DNA of 64,000 nt from Anaerocolumna sp. MB42-C2 (GCF_030913705.1 NZ_CP133190.1:4551501-4615500); one strand, 5' to 3'; shown: positions 17,303 to 27,385, counted from the stretch's first letter. The notes: generated by a model from the letters alone, not told the origin. Numbers and translations are program-made.

Positions 17303-18301
17303 ATGGTAACAATTAAGGATGTGGCTAAAAAGTCCGGAGTGGCTATATCAACCGTATCTAACGTATTAAATAATGTGGAGGTGGTAAGTGAAGAAACCCG
17401 GGAGAAAGTCCTTAATGCAGTGGAAGAACTGAAATATGTACCTAATATGAATGCGAAATTTTTAAAATCATGTAAAAAGAATACGATTGGTTTATTCTTA
17501 CCCAGTATCCAAGGCGATTTTTATAAAATGCTGATGCAGGCAATTCATCTTCAGTGCAAAATGAGGGGATATTTATTAAATATCTATGTGAGTAATGAAA
17601 ATACCAGTGAGGAAATCTATGGTATGATTTTATCTTCCGGTGTTGAGGGAGCCATTATTTTAAATGAACGACTGACAAATGAGTATATTGATAGAATCAC
17701 TGAAAAGAAGATGCCGGTTGTATTTATTGACCGTGAATTTTCAGGAGATCATATCTCCAGTGTAATTATTAATAATTCAGAGGGTGCCGCATTAGCTGTT
17801 GAATACCTGATAAAACAGGGTCATAGACGAATCGGTTATATACATGGTATCGAGAATTACGATGATGAAGCCAGGTTTCGGGCTTATGTTGGAGTGCTGG
17901 AGAAATATTCGCTTCCTATAGACCAATCCATAATTTTAAGAGGATACTTTGAAGAAGCGGTAGCTTACAGTGAGATGAGGGTATTGCTTCTAAAAGGAAT
18001 TCAATTACCGGATGCCTTTTTTTGTGCGAATGATGAAATGGCTTGGGGCTGTATCCGTGCATTAAACGAAGCAGGAATCAAAGTTCCGGATCAGGTCAGT
18101 ATAATGGGATTTGATGATAATACACTTGCACCTTATTATAATCCGCCGCTTACGACAATCCATAGCCCGGTTACCGAACTTGGTAATGTCAGTGCCACAG
18201 AATTATTAAGACTTTTACAGTATGACCAACCGGCAGAGGGGAAAATATACCGGTTATCCCCCGGTCTGGTGACCAGAGATTCCTGCAAACTCTGCATTTA
18301 G
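17303..18301 (+). CDS. LacI family transcriptional regulator
   Basis: A 332-residue regulator with an N-terminal LacI helix-turn-helix (TIKDVAKKSGVAISTVS, hinge near 50-60) and a periplasmic-binding-protein-like sensor domain (about 60-330). ATG 17303 is chosen because a GGAG lies eight bases before it; the GTG at 17294 overlaps that site. It is 49 bases upstream of the phosphorylase gene, so the two are probably co-transcribed and the effector is likely a beta-gluco-oligosaccharide or its product (inference). Confidence 0.9.
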   Translation: MVTIKDVAKKSGVAISTVSNVLNNVEVVSEETREKVLNAVEELKYVPNMNAKFLKSCKKNTIGLFLPSIQGDFYKMLMQAIHLQCKMRGYLLNIYVSNENTSEEIYGMILSSGVEGAIILNERLTNEYIDRITEKKMPVVFIDREFSGDHISSVIINNSEGAALAVEYLIKQGHRRIGYIHGIENYDDEARFRAYVGVLEKYSLPIDQSIILRGYFEEAVAYSEMRVLLLKGIQLPDAFFCANDEMAWGCIRALNEAGIKVPDQVSIMGFDDNTLAPYYNPPLTTIHSPVTELGNVSATELLRLLQYDQPAEGKIYRLSPGLVTRDSCKLCI

Positions 18302-18350
18302 GGTAATTAAATTTATAAATAATATATATTATTATAGAAATGAGGTTAAT

Positions 18351-21300
18351 ATGGGACAGTATTATTTAGAGGGTAATACATATGTAATTAAGGATTATGA
18401 TAAATTACCGCCATTTTCCAGTTTTCTTCCCGGACTGGCAGGAATAAAAGGAATTCCTCTCTGGGTTTATTACACGAACCGTGGACAGGGAATTAATAGT
18501 TTTGGTATACACAATAAGAATAACGCAATTATGGAATTCAATCCGGCTAATACGGCATATGAAAATACTCCGATTAAGGGCTTCCGTACTTTTGTTCAAT
18601 GTAATGGTGAATTTTTTGAGCCATTTTTCAGTTTTAGTAAGGAGGTTGTCCGAAATCTTTATATTAAGAAAAACAGTTTTACCATAGAGGAGTTGAATTC
18701 CCGATACGGTATAAAAACAACAGTAACCTATTATGTCATCCCAAATGACAGTATAGGCGGACTGGTCAGAAATGTCCGTATTGAAAACACAGGTACCGAG
18801 GGGAAAGAGCTTCACCTGTTGGATGGAATGCCCAAAATTATTCCTTATGGAATCAAAAATAATGAATATAAAGAAATGTCCAATTTACTAAAAAGCTGGT
18901 CGGAGATTAAAAATACCGAGAATAACATTCCATACTATACGCTCCGTGCTTCCAGTGATGATTCCGCAGAGGTTTCTGATGTAGAGGGAGGATATTACTA
19001 CTTAACAGTCAGGGAGGGTAAAGTGCTTCCTGTTATCTATGATGCACAGGTTATATTTGATTATGATACCTCACTAGTAAATCCCATCGGATTCTTAGAA
19101 AACGGATTACATTCTGTGTTAGGGAAAAATCAATGTTATGCTAATAAGGTTCCATGTGGATTTACTGCGGCAGAGTTTACTTTAGAACCCGGTAAACGGT
19201 ATGAATTTAATACTGTTGTTGGGTATGCCGGTTCAATAGAACAGATTAATGAAAAACGTGAAGAGTTCTGTTTGGATGGTTATTTTACACAAAAAGAAAA
19301 ACAGGCAGAAGAAGCAGTGGAGCTTCTTACCGGCGATGTTAAAACGCACACGGCTAACCCACTGTTTGATCAATACGTTGAGCAGTGTTATCTGGATAAT
19401 TTCTTAAGGGGCGGTTATCCTTATGTTTTTAATAAAGAGGATAATAAAGCGGTTGTACATCTATTCAGCCGTAAACACGGGGATCCGGAAAGAGATTATA
19501 ATTTCTTCTCCATTGCAGGAGAATATTATTCACAGGGGAACGGAAACTTCCGTGACGTAAGCCAGAATAGAAGAAATGACGTGTTTTTTAATAAAGACGT
19601 AGGTGATTACAACATAAAGACTTTTTTTCAATTAATTCAGATTGACGGTTATAATCCCCTGGAGGTACGGCCTGCTACCTTTTGTGTTAAGGATGAGTTC
19701 AAAAAAGAAGTTCATGATTATATAGAAAAAAATACGACTCACAATACGGATAAACTCTATAAAATACTGGAGAAGTCTTTTACTCCCGGTGAAATAGCTA
19801 ATTCCATCGCCCGCAGCCATATAACCGTTAAAGGAGATGAAGATAGCTTTCTTGCCAATATCCTGAGATTCTGTAATCAGAATACCGAAGCAGGTTTTAA
19901 TGAGGGATATTGGAGTGACCATTGGGATTATAATCTGGATCTTATTGAAAATTACCTGACGATATTCCCGGATAAAATAACAGAACTTTTATTTGAAGAC
20001 AACAGTTACCGCTTTTTTGACAGTATAGCCAGGGTGCTTCCAAGAAGTGAAAAATATGTGATACATAAAAAAGAAGTTCGGCAGTATGGCGCTGTTGAAG
20101 AAGATGAGGTGAAAAACGGCCGCAAGGATTTTAACAAAAAAGGAACGAATTGGCTGAAAATCAAACCGGAAGATGGGAAAGATTTTGATTATGCCTCGGC
20201 CCCAATTGTTAAAACCACACTGATGGTAAAACTGATTTCCCTGGCTTTGAATAAATTCGCCACCCTGGACCCTTATGGTATGGGTATTGAGATGGAAGCC
20301 GGTAAACCGGGCTGGAATGATGCTATGAACGGACTTCCCGGTTTATTTGGAAGCGGTATGCCGGAGACCTTTGAACTAAAAAGGTTAATCGCATTTATCT
20401 GTGATACGGTTATACTGAAACCTAACCTGTCAATGCCTGTTGAAATAAGCGTTTTTCTTGTTGAAGTATGTAAAACTCTGAACAGATGTAAGGTGGAGAA
20501 ATGGGATGATTTTGATTATTGGGATGCAGTAAGTGCCTTAAGGGAGCGGTATAGGGAAAACACCCGGTTTTACCTAAGCGGAAAGCAGCAGGAGATGAAT
20601 ACTGGTGAGCTGCTTGCTGTATTTAAGGATTTTGCGGAAAAAGTGGAAGCTGGAATCAGAAAAGCAGAACAGTATGGCAGTGGAATAGTTCCGACCTATT
20701 TTACCTATCGTGTTAGCCAGTTTACTCCCGTTTTAACCAGGGAGGGACAACCGGATATAAGCCATTACGGACTACAAAAAGCAGAGGTGAAAGCATTTGA
20801 ATTAGTCCCTTTACCTGCTTTTTTAGAGGGACCGGCCAGAATGCTTGGTACATTAGACAGAGAAGCTGCGGATTTATTATGTACAAATATTAAAAATAGT
20901 GACCTTTATGATAAAAAACTGCAAATGTATAAAACCTCTGTTCCAATCGAACATATTTCCATGGAGAACGGAAGAATCAGAGCATTTACTCCGGGATGGC
21001 TTGAAAGGGAAAGCATTTTTCTGCATATGGAATATAAATATCTTCTGGCTATGTTAAAGGCCGGTTTATATGAAAGGTATTATGAAGAGATAAAACACAC
21101 CATGATTGCATTTTTATCACCGGAAGTATACGGAAGAAGTATCTTAGAGAATTCCTCGTTCCTGGCTTCTGGTGAGAATCCGGACAGTCAGGTACAGGGA
21201 AGAGGTTATGTTGCACGTTTAAGCGGCTCCACCACGGAATTACTAACCATGTGGATTCATATGTTTATAGGCAGTAAATTATTTACCTGTGAAGACGGCG

Positions 21301-21563
21301 AATTACAGCTGACTTTTGATCCCAAGCTGCCGGGGTGGTTCTTTGATGAAATGGGTGTGGTTTCTTTTAAACTGTTAGCTCACTGTACTGTGACTTATTA
21401 TAATAAAGAGCGTAAATCTACTTACGGTGCAGAGGGTGCCAAGATTGTAAATATAGAAGTAAACGGCGGCAAAGAAATCATCTCAGGAAATGTTTTAAAA
21501 GGAGAAATAACGAAAAGAATCCGAAACGGTGAAATCGAGTCAGTTAGGGTAACTATGATCTGA
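18351..21563 (+). CDS. Large GH94-like inverting glycoside phosphorylase (clan GH-Q)
   Basis: A 1070-residue cytoplasmic protein without signal peptide. It has the beta-sandwich plus (alpha/alpha)6-barrel layout of cellobiose-phosphorylase-like enzymes, with RDYNFFSIAGEYYSQGNGNF as a substrate-site block and the likely catalytic acid Asp657 in KPGWNDAMNG. Family members cleave beta-glucosides with phosphate to give glucose 1-phosphate. Classic GH94 cellobiose phosphorylases have about 800 residues; the greater length points to GH149 or GH161 (beta-1,3-glucan phosphorylases) or an unplaced branch. I cannot decide from motifs alone. The next enzyme is GH30, consistent with beta-glucan use. Confidence 0.75.
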   Translation: MGQYYLEGNTYVIKDYDKLPPFSSFLPGLAGIKGIPLWVYYTNRGQGINSFGIHNKNNAIMEFNPANTAYENTPIKGFRTFVQCNGEFFEPFFSFSKEVVRNLYIKKNSFTIEELNSRYGIKTTVTYYVIPNDSIGGLVRNVRIENTGTEGKELHLLDGMPKIIPYGIKNNEYKEMSNLLKSWSEIKNTENNIPYYTLRASSDDSAEVSDVEGGYYYLTVREGKVLPVIYDAQVIFDYDTSLVNPIGFLENGLHSVLGKNQCYANKVPCGFTAAEFTLEPGKRYEFNTVVGYAGSIEQINEKREEFCLDGYFTQKEKQAEEAVELLTGDVKTHTANPLFDQYVEQCYLDNFLRGGYPYVFNKEDNKAVVHLFSRKHGDPERDYNFFSIAGEYYSQGNGNFRDVSQNRRNDVFFNKDVGDYNIKTFFQLIQIDGYNPLEVRPATFCVKDEFKKEVHDYIEKNTTHNTDKLYKILEKSFTPGEIANSIARSHITVKGDEDSFLANILRFCNQNTEAGFNEGYWSDHWDYNLDLIENYLTIFPDKITELLFEDNSYRFFDSIARVLPRSEKYVIHKKEVRQYGAVEEDEVKNGRKDFNKKGTNWLKIKPEDGKDFDYASAPIVKTTLMVKLISLALNKFATLDPYGMGIEMEAGKPGWNDAMNGLPGLFGSGMPETFELKRLIAFICDTVILKPNLSMPVEISVFLVEVCKTLNRCKVEKWDDFDYWDAVSALRERYRENTRFYLSGKQQEMNTGELLAVFKDFAEKVEAGIRKAEQYGSGIVPTYFTYRVSQFTPVLTREGQPDISHYGLQKAEVKAFELVPLPAFLEGPARMLGTLDREAADLLCTNIKNSDLYDKKLQMYKTSVPIEHISMENGRIRAFTPGWLERESIFLHMEYKYLLAMLKAGLYERYYEEIKHTMIAFLSPEVYGRSILENSSFLASGENPDSQVQGRGYVARLSGSTTELLTMWIHMFIGSKLFTCEDGELQLTFDPKLPGWFFDEMGVVSFKLLAHCTVTYYNKERKSTYGAEGAKIVNIEVNGGKEIISGNVLKGEITKRIRNGEIESVRVTMI

Positions 21564-21780
21564 TGAATTTCATGCAATTACAAACACTATGAAATTGTAT
21601 TATCCGCAGAATATATATATATAATAATTCTGTTTCGTTATTAACTGAATTAGATTAGAATATCAAAAGCCACACGAATAATTTACATTTGCCAATTTAC
21701 ACATCTAAATCAATAAAAAAATTGTGCAATAATTGGATTGGTTACTCGAATTCTAAATTAACAATTATAAGGAGCCTATT

Positions 21781-23109
21781 ATGAAATTAATAGTTACCAG
21801 TTATGAAAATAAGATTAAAAATACCGTATACAAGGATATGGAATTAATTGAAGATAAGGGAGCTGCCATGAATGTGGTAAATATTTATCCTGGGATAGAA
21901 TACCAGACATTTCATGGTTTTGGCGGAGCAATTACGGAGGCGGCCGGTTATGCATATTCTAAATTAAGCAAAGCAAATCAGGAAAAGGTTATAGATAAAT
22001 ATTTCGGGAAAGACGGAAATCGGTATAATATGATACGTACCCATATAGACAGCTGTGATTTTTCTTTGAATAATTATGAAGCGATGTCTGACCCCGAAGA
22101 TGTGGAAATGAAATCCTTTACTCTTGCCAGAGATGAAAAATACATTCTTCCTTTACTAAGTGCCGGTCAGGAAAAAAAGGGGGAACCTTTTGATTTGATG
22201 TTAACACCCTGGTCCCCTCCAGCATTTATGAAAACCAATGAAGATAGAAATCATGGCGGGAAATTAAAAGCAGAATTTATGGGATTCTGGGCAGAATACA
22301 TATGCCGTTATATTAAAGAATATGAGAATAAAGGTTTTTCTGTAAATAGAATAACGGTACAAAACGAACCGGAAGCTGTACAAAGCTGGGATTCCTGTAT
22401 TTTTACAGGGGAGGAAGAGAAAGTTTTTTTAAGAGATTACTTGTATCCTGCTTTGGTTAAAAATAATCTGTCTCATGTTAAAGTAAATATATGGGATCAC
22501 AATAAAGAAAGATTATACGAACGTGCCAAAGCTACTATTGATGCAGAGACGGATAAGATGGTGGATGGAATTGCATTTCACTGGTATACAGGTGATCATT
22601 TTGAAGCAATTGGTATTACGAGGGATGCTTATCCTGGTAAAGAACTCCTGTTTACGGAAGGGTGCGTAGAGTATAGCAGGTTTAGCGCAAGCCAACTCCA
22701 GAATGCACAGATGTATGCCCATGATATCATTGGCAATCTGAATGCAGGTATGACAGGATTTCTGGATTGGAATATCTTTCTGGATGAAAAAGGAGGGCCG
22801 AATCACGTTAATAATTTTTGTGATGCGCCTATTATGATTGATACCGAGAATGACACCTATGAGGAAAAACTTTCCTTTGATTATATTGGACATTTCAGCA
22901 GGTACATAGAAAAAGATGCAAAACGTATTGCATTTACAAAATATACCGATCGGTTGGAGATGACTGCACTTAAGAACCCCGATGGTTCCATAGTTATGGT
23001 TGCTTTAAACAGGACGGACAGAGAACTGCCCGTATCCATACGTATAGATAGTAGGACAGCAGATATTACTATTCCTGGTCAATCAATCGCAACTGTTTTG
23101 ATTAGTTAG
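21781..23109 (+). CDS. GH30 family beta-glycosidase (glucosylceramidase / beta-1,6-glucanase type)
   Basis: A 442-residue GH30 enzyme: (beta/alpha)8 barrel with a side beta domain at the C-terminus. The acid/base is Glu196 (VQNEPEA) and the nucleophile Glu293 (LLFTEGCVE). GH30 members cleave beta-1,6-glucan, beta-glucosides or xylan; the FHGFGGAITEA and WSPPAFMK motifs fit the glucosylceramidase/beta-1,6-glucanase branch more than the xylanase branch. No signal peptide, so it acts on imported oligosaccharides. It lies 217 bases after the phosphorylase. Confidence 0.85.
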   Translation: MKLIVTSYENKIKNTVYKDMELIEDKGAAMNVVNIYPGIEYQTFHGFGGAITEAAGYAYSKLSKANQEKVIDKYFGKDGNRYNMIRTHIDSCDFSLNNYEAMSDPEDVEMKSFTLARDEKYILPLLSAGQEKKGEPFDLMLTPWSPPAFMKTNEDRNHGGKLKAEFMGFWAEYICRYIKEYENKGFSVNRITVQNEPEAVQSWDSCIFTGEEEKVFLRDYLYPALVKNNLSHVKVNIWDHNKERLYERAKATIDAETDKMVDGIAFHWYTGDHFEAIGITRDAYPGKELLFTEGCVEYSRFSASQLQNAQMYAHDIIGNLNAGMTGFLDWNIFLDEKGGPNHVNNFCDAPIMIDTENDTYEEKLSFDYIGHFSRYIEKDAKRIAFTKYTDRLEMTALKNPDGSIVMVALNRTDRELPVSIRIDSRTADITIPGQSIATVLIS

Positions 23110-23205
23110 ATTATTTTAATAAAATTTATAAAAATTTTAAAAATATAGTTGCAATATATAAAGAAGTGTGATATATTTTCCTTATATTAGCAATTGTTAA
23201 TGGGC

Positions 23206-23242
23206 AAAGAAGTCAAAACATGTTTGTTTTGACTTCTTTTTT
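23206..23242 (+). terminator. Terminator after GH30
   Basis: AAGAAGTCAAAACA pairs with TGTTTTGACTTCTT, then a T-run to 23242. Confidence 0.85.
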
Positions 23243-23334
23243 ACGTAAAAACCAAGATAAGAATGTACACATGCTTATGGAACTTATAACAAAATAAGGG
23301 AATCATTTAACAATGGAGTTTAAGCTGAAACTGG

Positions 23335-23434
23335 CTTAGACTCTTTTTTTATTACATAGGAAAGTTCTCCGAACTTCCCTATGTAATAAAAAAGCCCTAC
23401 CGGGCAGGATGCGCATGACGCGCCAGACTCTTTC
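23335..23434. repeat. Composite hairpin repeat, copy 2
   Basis: A long palindrome at about 23345-23391 (TTATTACATAGGAAAGTTC and its near-complement) is followed by GCCCTACCGGGC, ATGCGCAT and a closing CCAGACTCTTTCTT. The segment from AAAAGCCC to ATGACGC is nearly the same as in copy 1 at 303-332. Confidence 0.65.
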
Positions 23435-23462
23435 TTATTTCTATTCTCAGGAGGTTATCTTT

Positions 23463-23780
23463 ATGAAAAAACAAACTCATATTGTTATTGAAAGACAAAA
23501 AAACGTATCAGTTATAATTCTTTATACTGCGACTTTAATTATTATGTTCCTTGGTATTTTTTTTAGCGCCTTTAGTTTGATTAATCACATTAGCATCCGA
23601 GTTTTAAATGCCCGGATACCAGGAGTGATTTTAGGATTGTTGGTTTTATACCTGGGTGTTCGTTATTACTTATCTGTAAACAAATTAAAGGAAGAGTTAT
23701 CAAAAAGTACTTATGGGTTTTCATGGGGAAATTTCAAAAAAGAAAAAGAAAAAAGAAAGGGTATAAGACAGATGAAATGA
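23463..23780 (+). CDS. Small membrane protein upstream of amtB
   Basis: A 105-residue protein with two hydrophobic segments (about 15-38 and 47-66) and a lysine-rich C-terminal tail. I recognise no family. ATG 23463 follows AGGAGG; the frame open from 23409 starts inside the repeat element and is not used. It ends 28 bases before amtB and is probably co-transcribed with it. Confidence 0.6.
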   Translation: MKKQTHIVIERQKNVSVIILYTATLIIMFLGIFFSAFSLINHISIRVLNARIPGVILGLLVLYLGVRYYLSVNKLKEELSKSTYGFSWGNFKKEKEKRKGIRQMK

Positions 23781-23808
23781 TCTGTTTAAATAAAAGGAGG
23801 TAATTATT

Positions 23809-25380
23809 ATGAAAAAATCTGGAACAATTATTGGTTTACTACTGGCATTAGGTATAGCTGCAATTGCCTTAGCTTTGGCCTTTTCATCGCCAGGCAGTGC
23901 TGACCCAACTGGTGCTTCCTATGTTGTCCCAACCGGATCGGAAACGATTACGGATGTTGCTGCAACTGCAAACAAAGCTTATTATGGTGCTAACTTTACA
24001 TGGATCATGATAACCGGTTTTATGGTATTCTTTTTTCAATGTGGTTTTGCAATGGTCGAAACAGGATTCTGCCGCGGCAAAAATGCAGCCCATACTATGA
24101 CAATGAATTTCATGGTATTTTTAGTTGGTGCAATCGGTTATTTCCTCTGCGGATTTGCATTCCAATTCGGTGGTTCCGGGGGTGCGGCAGGACTTGGAAC
24201 CGGTGGAGGGGCACTTAATTCCATGTTATCCATACCCGGACTTGGAGGTATTTTAGGTTACAAGGGATTTTTATTATCCGGTGATGGTATCTACGATCCC
24301 GGAATCTATGCACTATTTTTCTTCCAGATGGTGTTTATGGACACAACTGTAACAATTCCAACCGGAGCAGTTGCAGAAAGGGTAAAATACTCAGCAGTCG
24401 TTATTACCTCGTTCTTTATATCCATGTTTTTATATCCTTTATTCGGAAACTGGGTATGGGGCGGAGGATGGCTTTCAACACTTGGTAAAAATTTTGGTTT
24501 AGGTCATGGCGTAGTTGATTTTGCAGGATCTGCGGTTGTTCATTCCATGGGTGGTATGTTAGCTTTAGCCGGTGCTATAGTTATCGGACCCAGAATCGGA
24601 AAATTTAAAAAAGACGGAACGACCAGGGCTTTCCCAGGCCATGATATTCCCATGGCAATTATTGGTACCATTATATTATTCTTCTGCTGGTTCTCCTTTA
24701 ATGCCGGCTCCACTTTAAATTCTTCTGATTTCAGGCTGTCCGTTGTTGCAACTAATACTATGGTAGCCGGTGCAATCGGTGGTTTAGCGGCTATGTTTTT
24801 TATGTGGATTAAATACGGAAAACCAGATCCATCCATGACGGCCAACGGAGCACTTGCCGGACTGGTTGCAATCACTGCACCCTGTGCATTTGTAAATGCC
24901 GCATCTGCATTTATAATCGGTTTGATAGCAGGTCTGTTAGTTTGCGTTTCAGTTGCTTTTGTTGAAAATAAATTAAGGCTGGATGATCCGGTTGGTGCAA
25001 TTTCGGTTCACTGTGTAAATGGTTTATGGGGAATACTCTCCTTAGGATTATTTGCCGATGGTTCTTATGGCGATGGTTTAAACGGTGTTACAGGCGGCGT
25101 CACAGGCTTGTTTTATGGTGATGCTTCCCAATTCGCTGCACAGTTAATTGCGGTAATAGTACTGTTTGTATGGGGCTTTGGAGTATCCTATATCTTCTTT
25201 AGGGCTCTTGACAAAGTTTGGGGAATGAGAGTATCTCCTGAAGATGAACTTGCAGGTCTTGACATTCCCGAAATGGGTGTTGCAGCTTATCCTGATGTAC
25301 AGATGCTTAAGTCAGAATTAGATTTTGATTCAGCTGATAATGCTGAAATTAAACAGTTAGCGAGATTTAAAACCAGATAG
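23809..25380 (+). CDS. amtB: Ammonium transporter (Amt/Rh family)
   Basis: A 523-residue channel conducting ammonium/ammonia across the cytoplasmic membrane. It has an N-terminal signal-like helix, 11 further membrane helices and the twin-histidine pore: one His in AVVHSMGGML, the other in ISVHCVNGLWG. The family signature around DFAGSAVVH is intact. The cytoplasmic tail (about 60 residues) is where a P-II protein would dock, and glnK follows. Length is above the 400-450 average because of a Gly-rich loop near 125-140 and the tail. Confidence 0.95.
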   Translation: MKKSGTIIGLLLALGIAAIALALAFSSPGSADPTGASYVVPTGSETITDVAATANKAYYGANFTWIMITGFMVFFFQCGFAMVETGFCRGKNAAHTMTMNFMVFLVGAIGYFLCGFAFQFGGSGGAAGLGTGGGALNSMLSIPGLGGILGYKGFLLSGDGIYDPGIYALFFFQMVFMDTTVTIPTGAVAERVKYSAVVITSFFISMFLYPLFGNWVWGGGWLSTLGKNFGLGHGVVDFAGSAVVHSMGGMLALAGAIVIGPRIGKFKKDGTTRAFPGHDIPMAIIGTIILFFCWFSFNAGSTLNSSDFRLSVVATNTMVAGAIGGLAAMFFMWIKYGKPDPSMTANGALAGLVAITAPCAFVNAASAFIIGLIAGLLVCVSVAFVENKLRLDDPVGAISVHCVNGLWGILSLGLFADGSYGDGLNGVTGGVTGLFYGDASQFAAQLIAVIVLFVWGFGVSYIFFRALDKVWGMRVSPEDELAGLDIPEMGVAAYPDVQMLKSELDFDSADNAEIKQLARFKTR

Positions 25381-25386
25381 AATAAA

Positions 25387-25415
25387 TTGACAACAAAATA
25401 AATCAAGATTATAAT
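25387..25415 (+). promoter_or_regulatory. Consensus sigma-A promoter in front of glnK
   Basis: TTGACA (25387-25392), exactly 17 bases, TATAAT (25410-25415): both hexamers perfect. glnK can thus be expressed apart from amtB. Confidence 0.75.
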
Positions 25416-25508
25416 AATAATATAAATGACGAGGATATTACGTTATTTAGCTATATCCTTTTCACGATTATGAACGTTGCGGCCGGTGTGCAAAAAGGAG
25501 GTAATTGA

Positions 25509-25847
25509 ATGAAAAAGCTGGAAATTATTATTAAGCCCGAAAGGTTGGAGGATCTGAAGAAAATCCTCAATGATAATAAAGCGAATGGTTTAATGATTTC
25601 AAATATTATGGGGTATGGTAATCAAAAGGGGTATACGACAATTTACAGAGGTACTGAGACTACAGTTAATCTGCTGCCTAAAGTAAAAGTTGAGACAGTT
25701 GTTCCTACAGAAGTAGCAAAAGTAATTGTAGATGAAGTGGTTAAACAGATTAATACTGGCAATTACGGTGACGGTAAAATTTTTATCTACGATGTGGATG
25801 ATGTAGTAAGAATCCGTACCGGTGAACGTGGTAAAGAAGCATTATAA
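25509..25847 (+). CDS. glnK: P-II nitrogen regulatory protein
   Basis: A 112-residue P-II trimer subunit that senses 2-oxoglutarate and ATP/ADP and normally blocks AmtB when nitrogen is plentiful. The T-loop (about 37-55) and the C-terminal GDGKIFIYDVDDVVRIRTGERG region (with the RTGERG signature) are present. Residue 51, the uridylylated tyrosine of enterobacterial P-II, is threonine here, so control must be by ligand binding or other means. The start follows AAGGAGG; gene order amtB-glnK is the classical one. Confidence 0.93.
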   Translation: MKKLEIIIKPERLEDLKKILNDNKANGLMISNIMGYGNQKGYTTIYRGTETTVNLLPKVKVETVVPTEVAKVIVDEVVKQINTGNYGDGKIFIYDVDDVVRIRTGERGKEAL

Positions 25848-25925
25848 GTATTGATAAAGTACAAATGAATGCAAATTTATTATCTAAACCAGGTGTGGAA
25901 AATACAATAGATAAGTCTTATATGA

Positions 25926-25963
25926 AAAATGCAGGAATGTGATGATGTGATTCCTGCATTTTT
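25926..25963 (+). terminator. Terminator after glnK
   Basis: AAATGCAGGAAT pairs with ATTCCTGCATTT, followed by TTATT. Confidence 0.75.
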
Positions 25964-26085
25964 ATTACATGGAGAAGATTTCAAAATTCCCTGTGTAATA
26001 AAAACCGACTGGTATGATGCACATTGTATATTGCGCTCAAAAAAGATTTTCACTGAAGTGACGGCGGACCGGCACCAGAGTAAGT
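25962..26085. repeat. Composite hairpin repeat, copy 3 (diverged)
   Basis: TTATTACATGGAGAAG and ATTCCCTGTGTAATAA make the same type of stem as copy 2, followed by a diverged ATGATGCACAT core and short palindromes. A 78-codon open frame over this block (25929-26165) has no ribosome binding site and is not considered a gene. Confidence 0.5.
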
Positions 26086-26129
26086 GTTATTATGAAATTA
26101 TGGAAGTGCAAGTATCATATCCAGTTGAC

Positions 26130-26146
26130 ATATCATTAAATGATAT
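26130..26146. promoter_or_regulatory. Palindromic operator candidate before the GntR gene
   Basis: ATATCATT-A-AATGATAT, perfect arms of eight bases. The half-site AATGATAT recurs upstream of the ABC transporter at 27615-27632. Confidence 0.45.
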
Positions 26147-26266
26147 ATATTATATATTATTATAAAGATAAAGACTGGACTTGTTTGGTACAAGAGAAGA
26201 TAATGATCTGAAATATACAAATGGACCGGTTGGAAAATACCTATGGGTTTGAGGGGATGATAAAAG

Positions 26267-27385
26267 ATGAAGAAAGAGTCCTTATATGAGAAAATCTACA
26301 ATGATATAGTGGAGGGAATCAAAACAAAGAAGTATCCGCCGGGAAGCAGGCTGCCCTCTGAAAAAGAGTTGTCCGATCAATATAATGTAAGCAGGATCAC
26401 CAGTAAGAAAGCGTTGGAAATGTTAGCGGATCAGAACAGGATTGTAAGGATGCCTGGTAAAGGCTCATATGTATCGGAAGATACCAATGAAGTTCAACTT
26501 GGATATACTATGGGGAGCGGCCTTAAGACCCAGTCCAAGACAATAGGAGTGATTATGGACGCATTTGGGGCAAGCTACGGTTACCAGCTACTGTTAGGCA
26601 TTGAACGGGAGTGTAAGCGGCACAAGCTTAATTTTATCCTGAAATGCACCTATGGAAATAAAAAGTATGAAACGGAAGCAATCGAAGAACTTTTAGGTAT
26701 AGGAGTATCCGGAATTATCATTATGTGTGTTCATGATGAGACATATAATGAAGAGGTTTTGAAATTAACCGTTGAAAACTTTCCGATTGTACTCATAGAC
26801 AGAAAATTAAAGGGGATTCCTATACCGTTTGTCGGTACCGATAATTATAAAGCTGCAAAGGAACTGACAGGATGGCTTTTTGACCATGGGCACATTAACA
26901 TCAGTTTTGTTACCCATGCCTCTTTACAGACACCTACAATTCTGGAACGTAAAAACGGATTTGTCGATAGTCATCTGGAACATAATATTGTAACAAATGA
27001 AACTATGTGGATAACTAATTTAAGATCCATGTTACCTACATCTGCCGATGACAGAGCAGCAAATGAATATCTGGATTTGGACCAGATTAAAGATTATATT
27101 GTCAAAAACCCTGATATTACTGCATTTTTTGCGGTGGAATATACCATAGGAATAATGGTTTATAAGGCTCTTAAAATTCTGGGACAGGATAAACATAAGA
27201 CGGTTGTCTTTTTTGACGGTATCGATGAGAGTTATGATCCACAGCCGGTGTTCACGAGAGTTAAGCAGGGAGAATACAAAATAGGAACAAACAGTGTAGA
27301 ATTAATTGTAGAAAAGATGAATGGAAAATCAGGAGCAGAAACCAGATTAATTCCTTATGAAATTATAGAAAGAAAAGTGTTGTAA
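26267..27385 (+). CDS. GntR-type regulator with LacI-like sensor domain
   Basis: A 372-residue protein joining an N-terminal GntR winged helix (LYEKIYNDIVEGIKTKKYPP, then LPSEKELSDQYNVSRIT) to a LacI/periplasmic-binding-protein-like domain from about 85, the arrangement of AraR. The ligand should be a sugar. Placed directly before the mannan-type ABC transporter and glycosidase genes, it is the likely local regulator. The start follows a GAGGGGA about 11 bases upstream. Confidence 0.88.
   Translation: MKKESLYEKIYNDIVEGIKTKKYPPGSRLPSEKELSDQYNVSRITSKKALEMLADQNRIVRMPGKGSYVSEDTNEVQLGYTMGSGLKTQSKTIGVIMDAFGASYGYQLLLGIERECKRHKLNFILKCTYGNKKYETEAIEELLGIGVSGIIIMCVHDETYNEEVLKLTVENFPIVLIDRKLKGIPIPFVGTDNYKAAKELTGWLFDHGHINISFVTHASLQTPTILERKNGFVDSHLEHNIVTNETMWITNLRSMLPTSADDRAANEYLDLDQIKDYIVKNPDITAFFAVEYTIGIMVYKALKILGQDKHKTVVFFDGIDESYDPQPVFTRVKQGEYKIGTNSVELIVEKMNGKSGAETRLIPYEIIERKVL

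Noticed and set aside
25929..26165. 78-codon open frame after glnK
   Set aside because: It lies on the terminator and composite repeat, with no ribosome binding site or recognisable domain.
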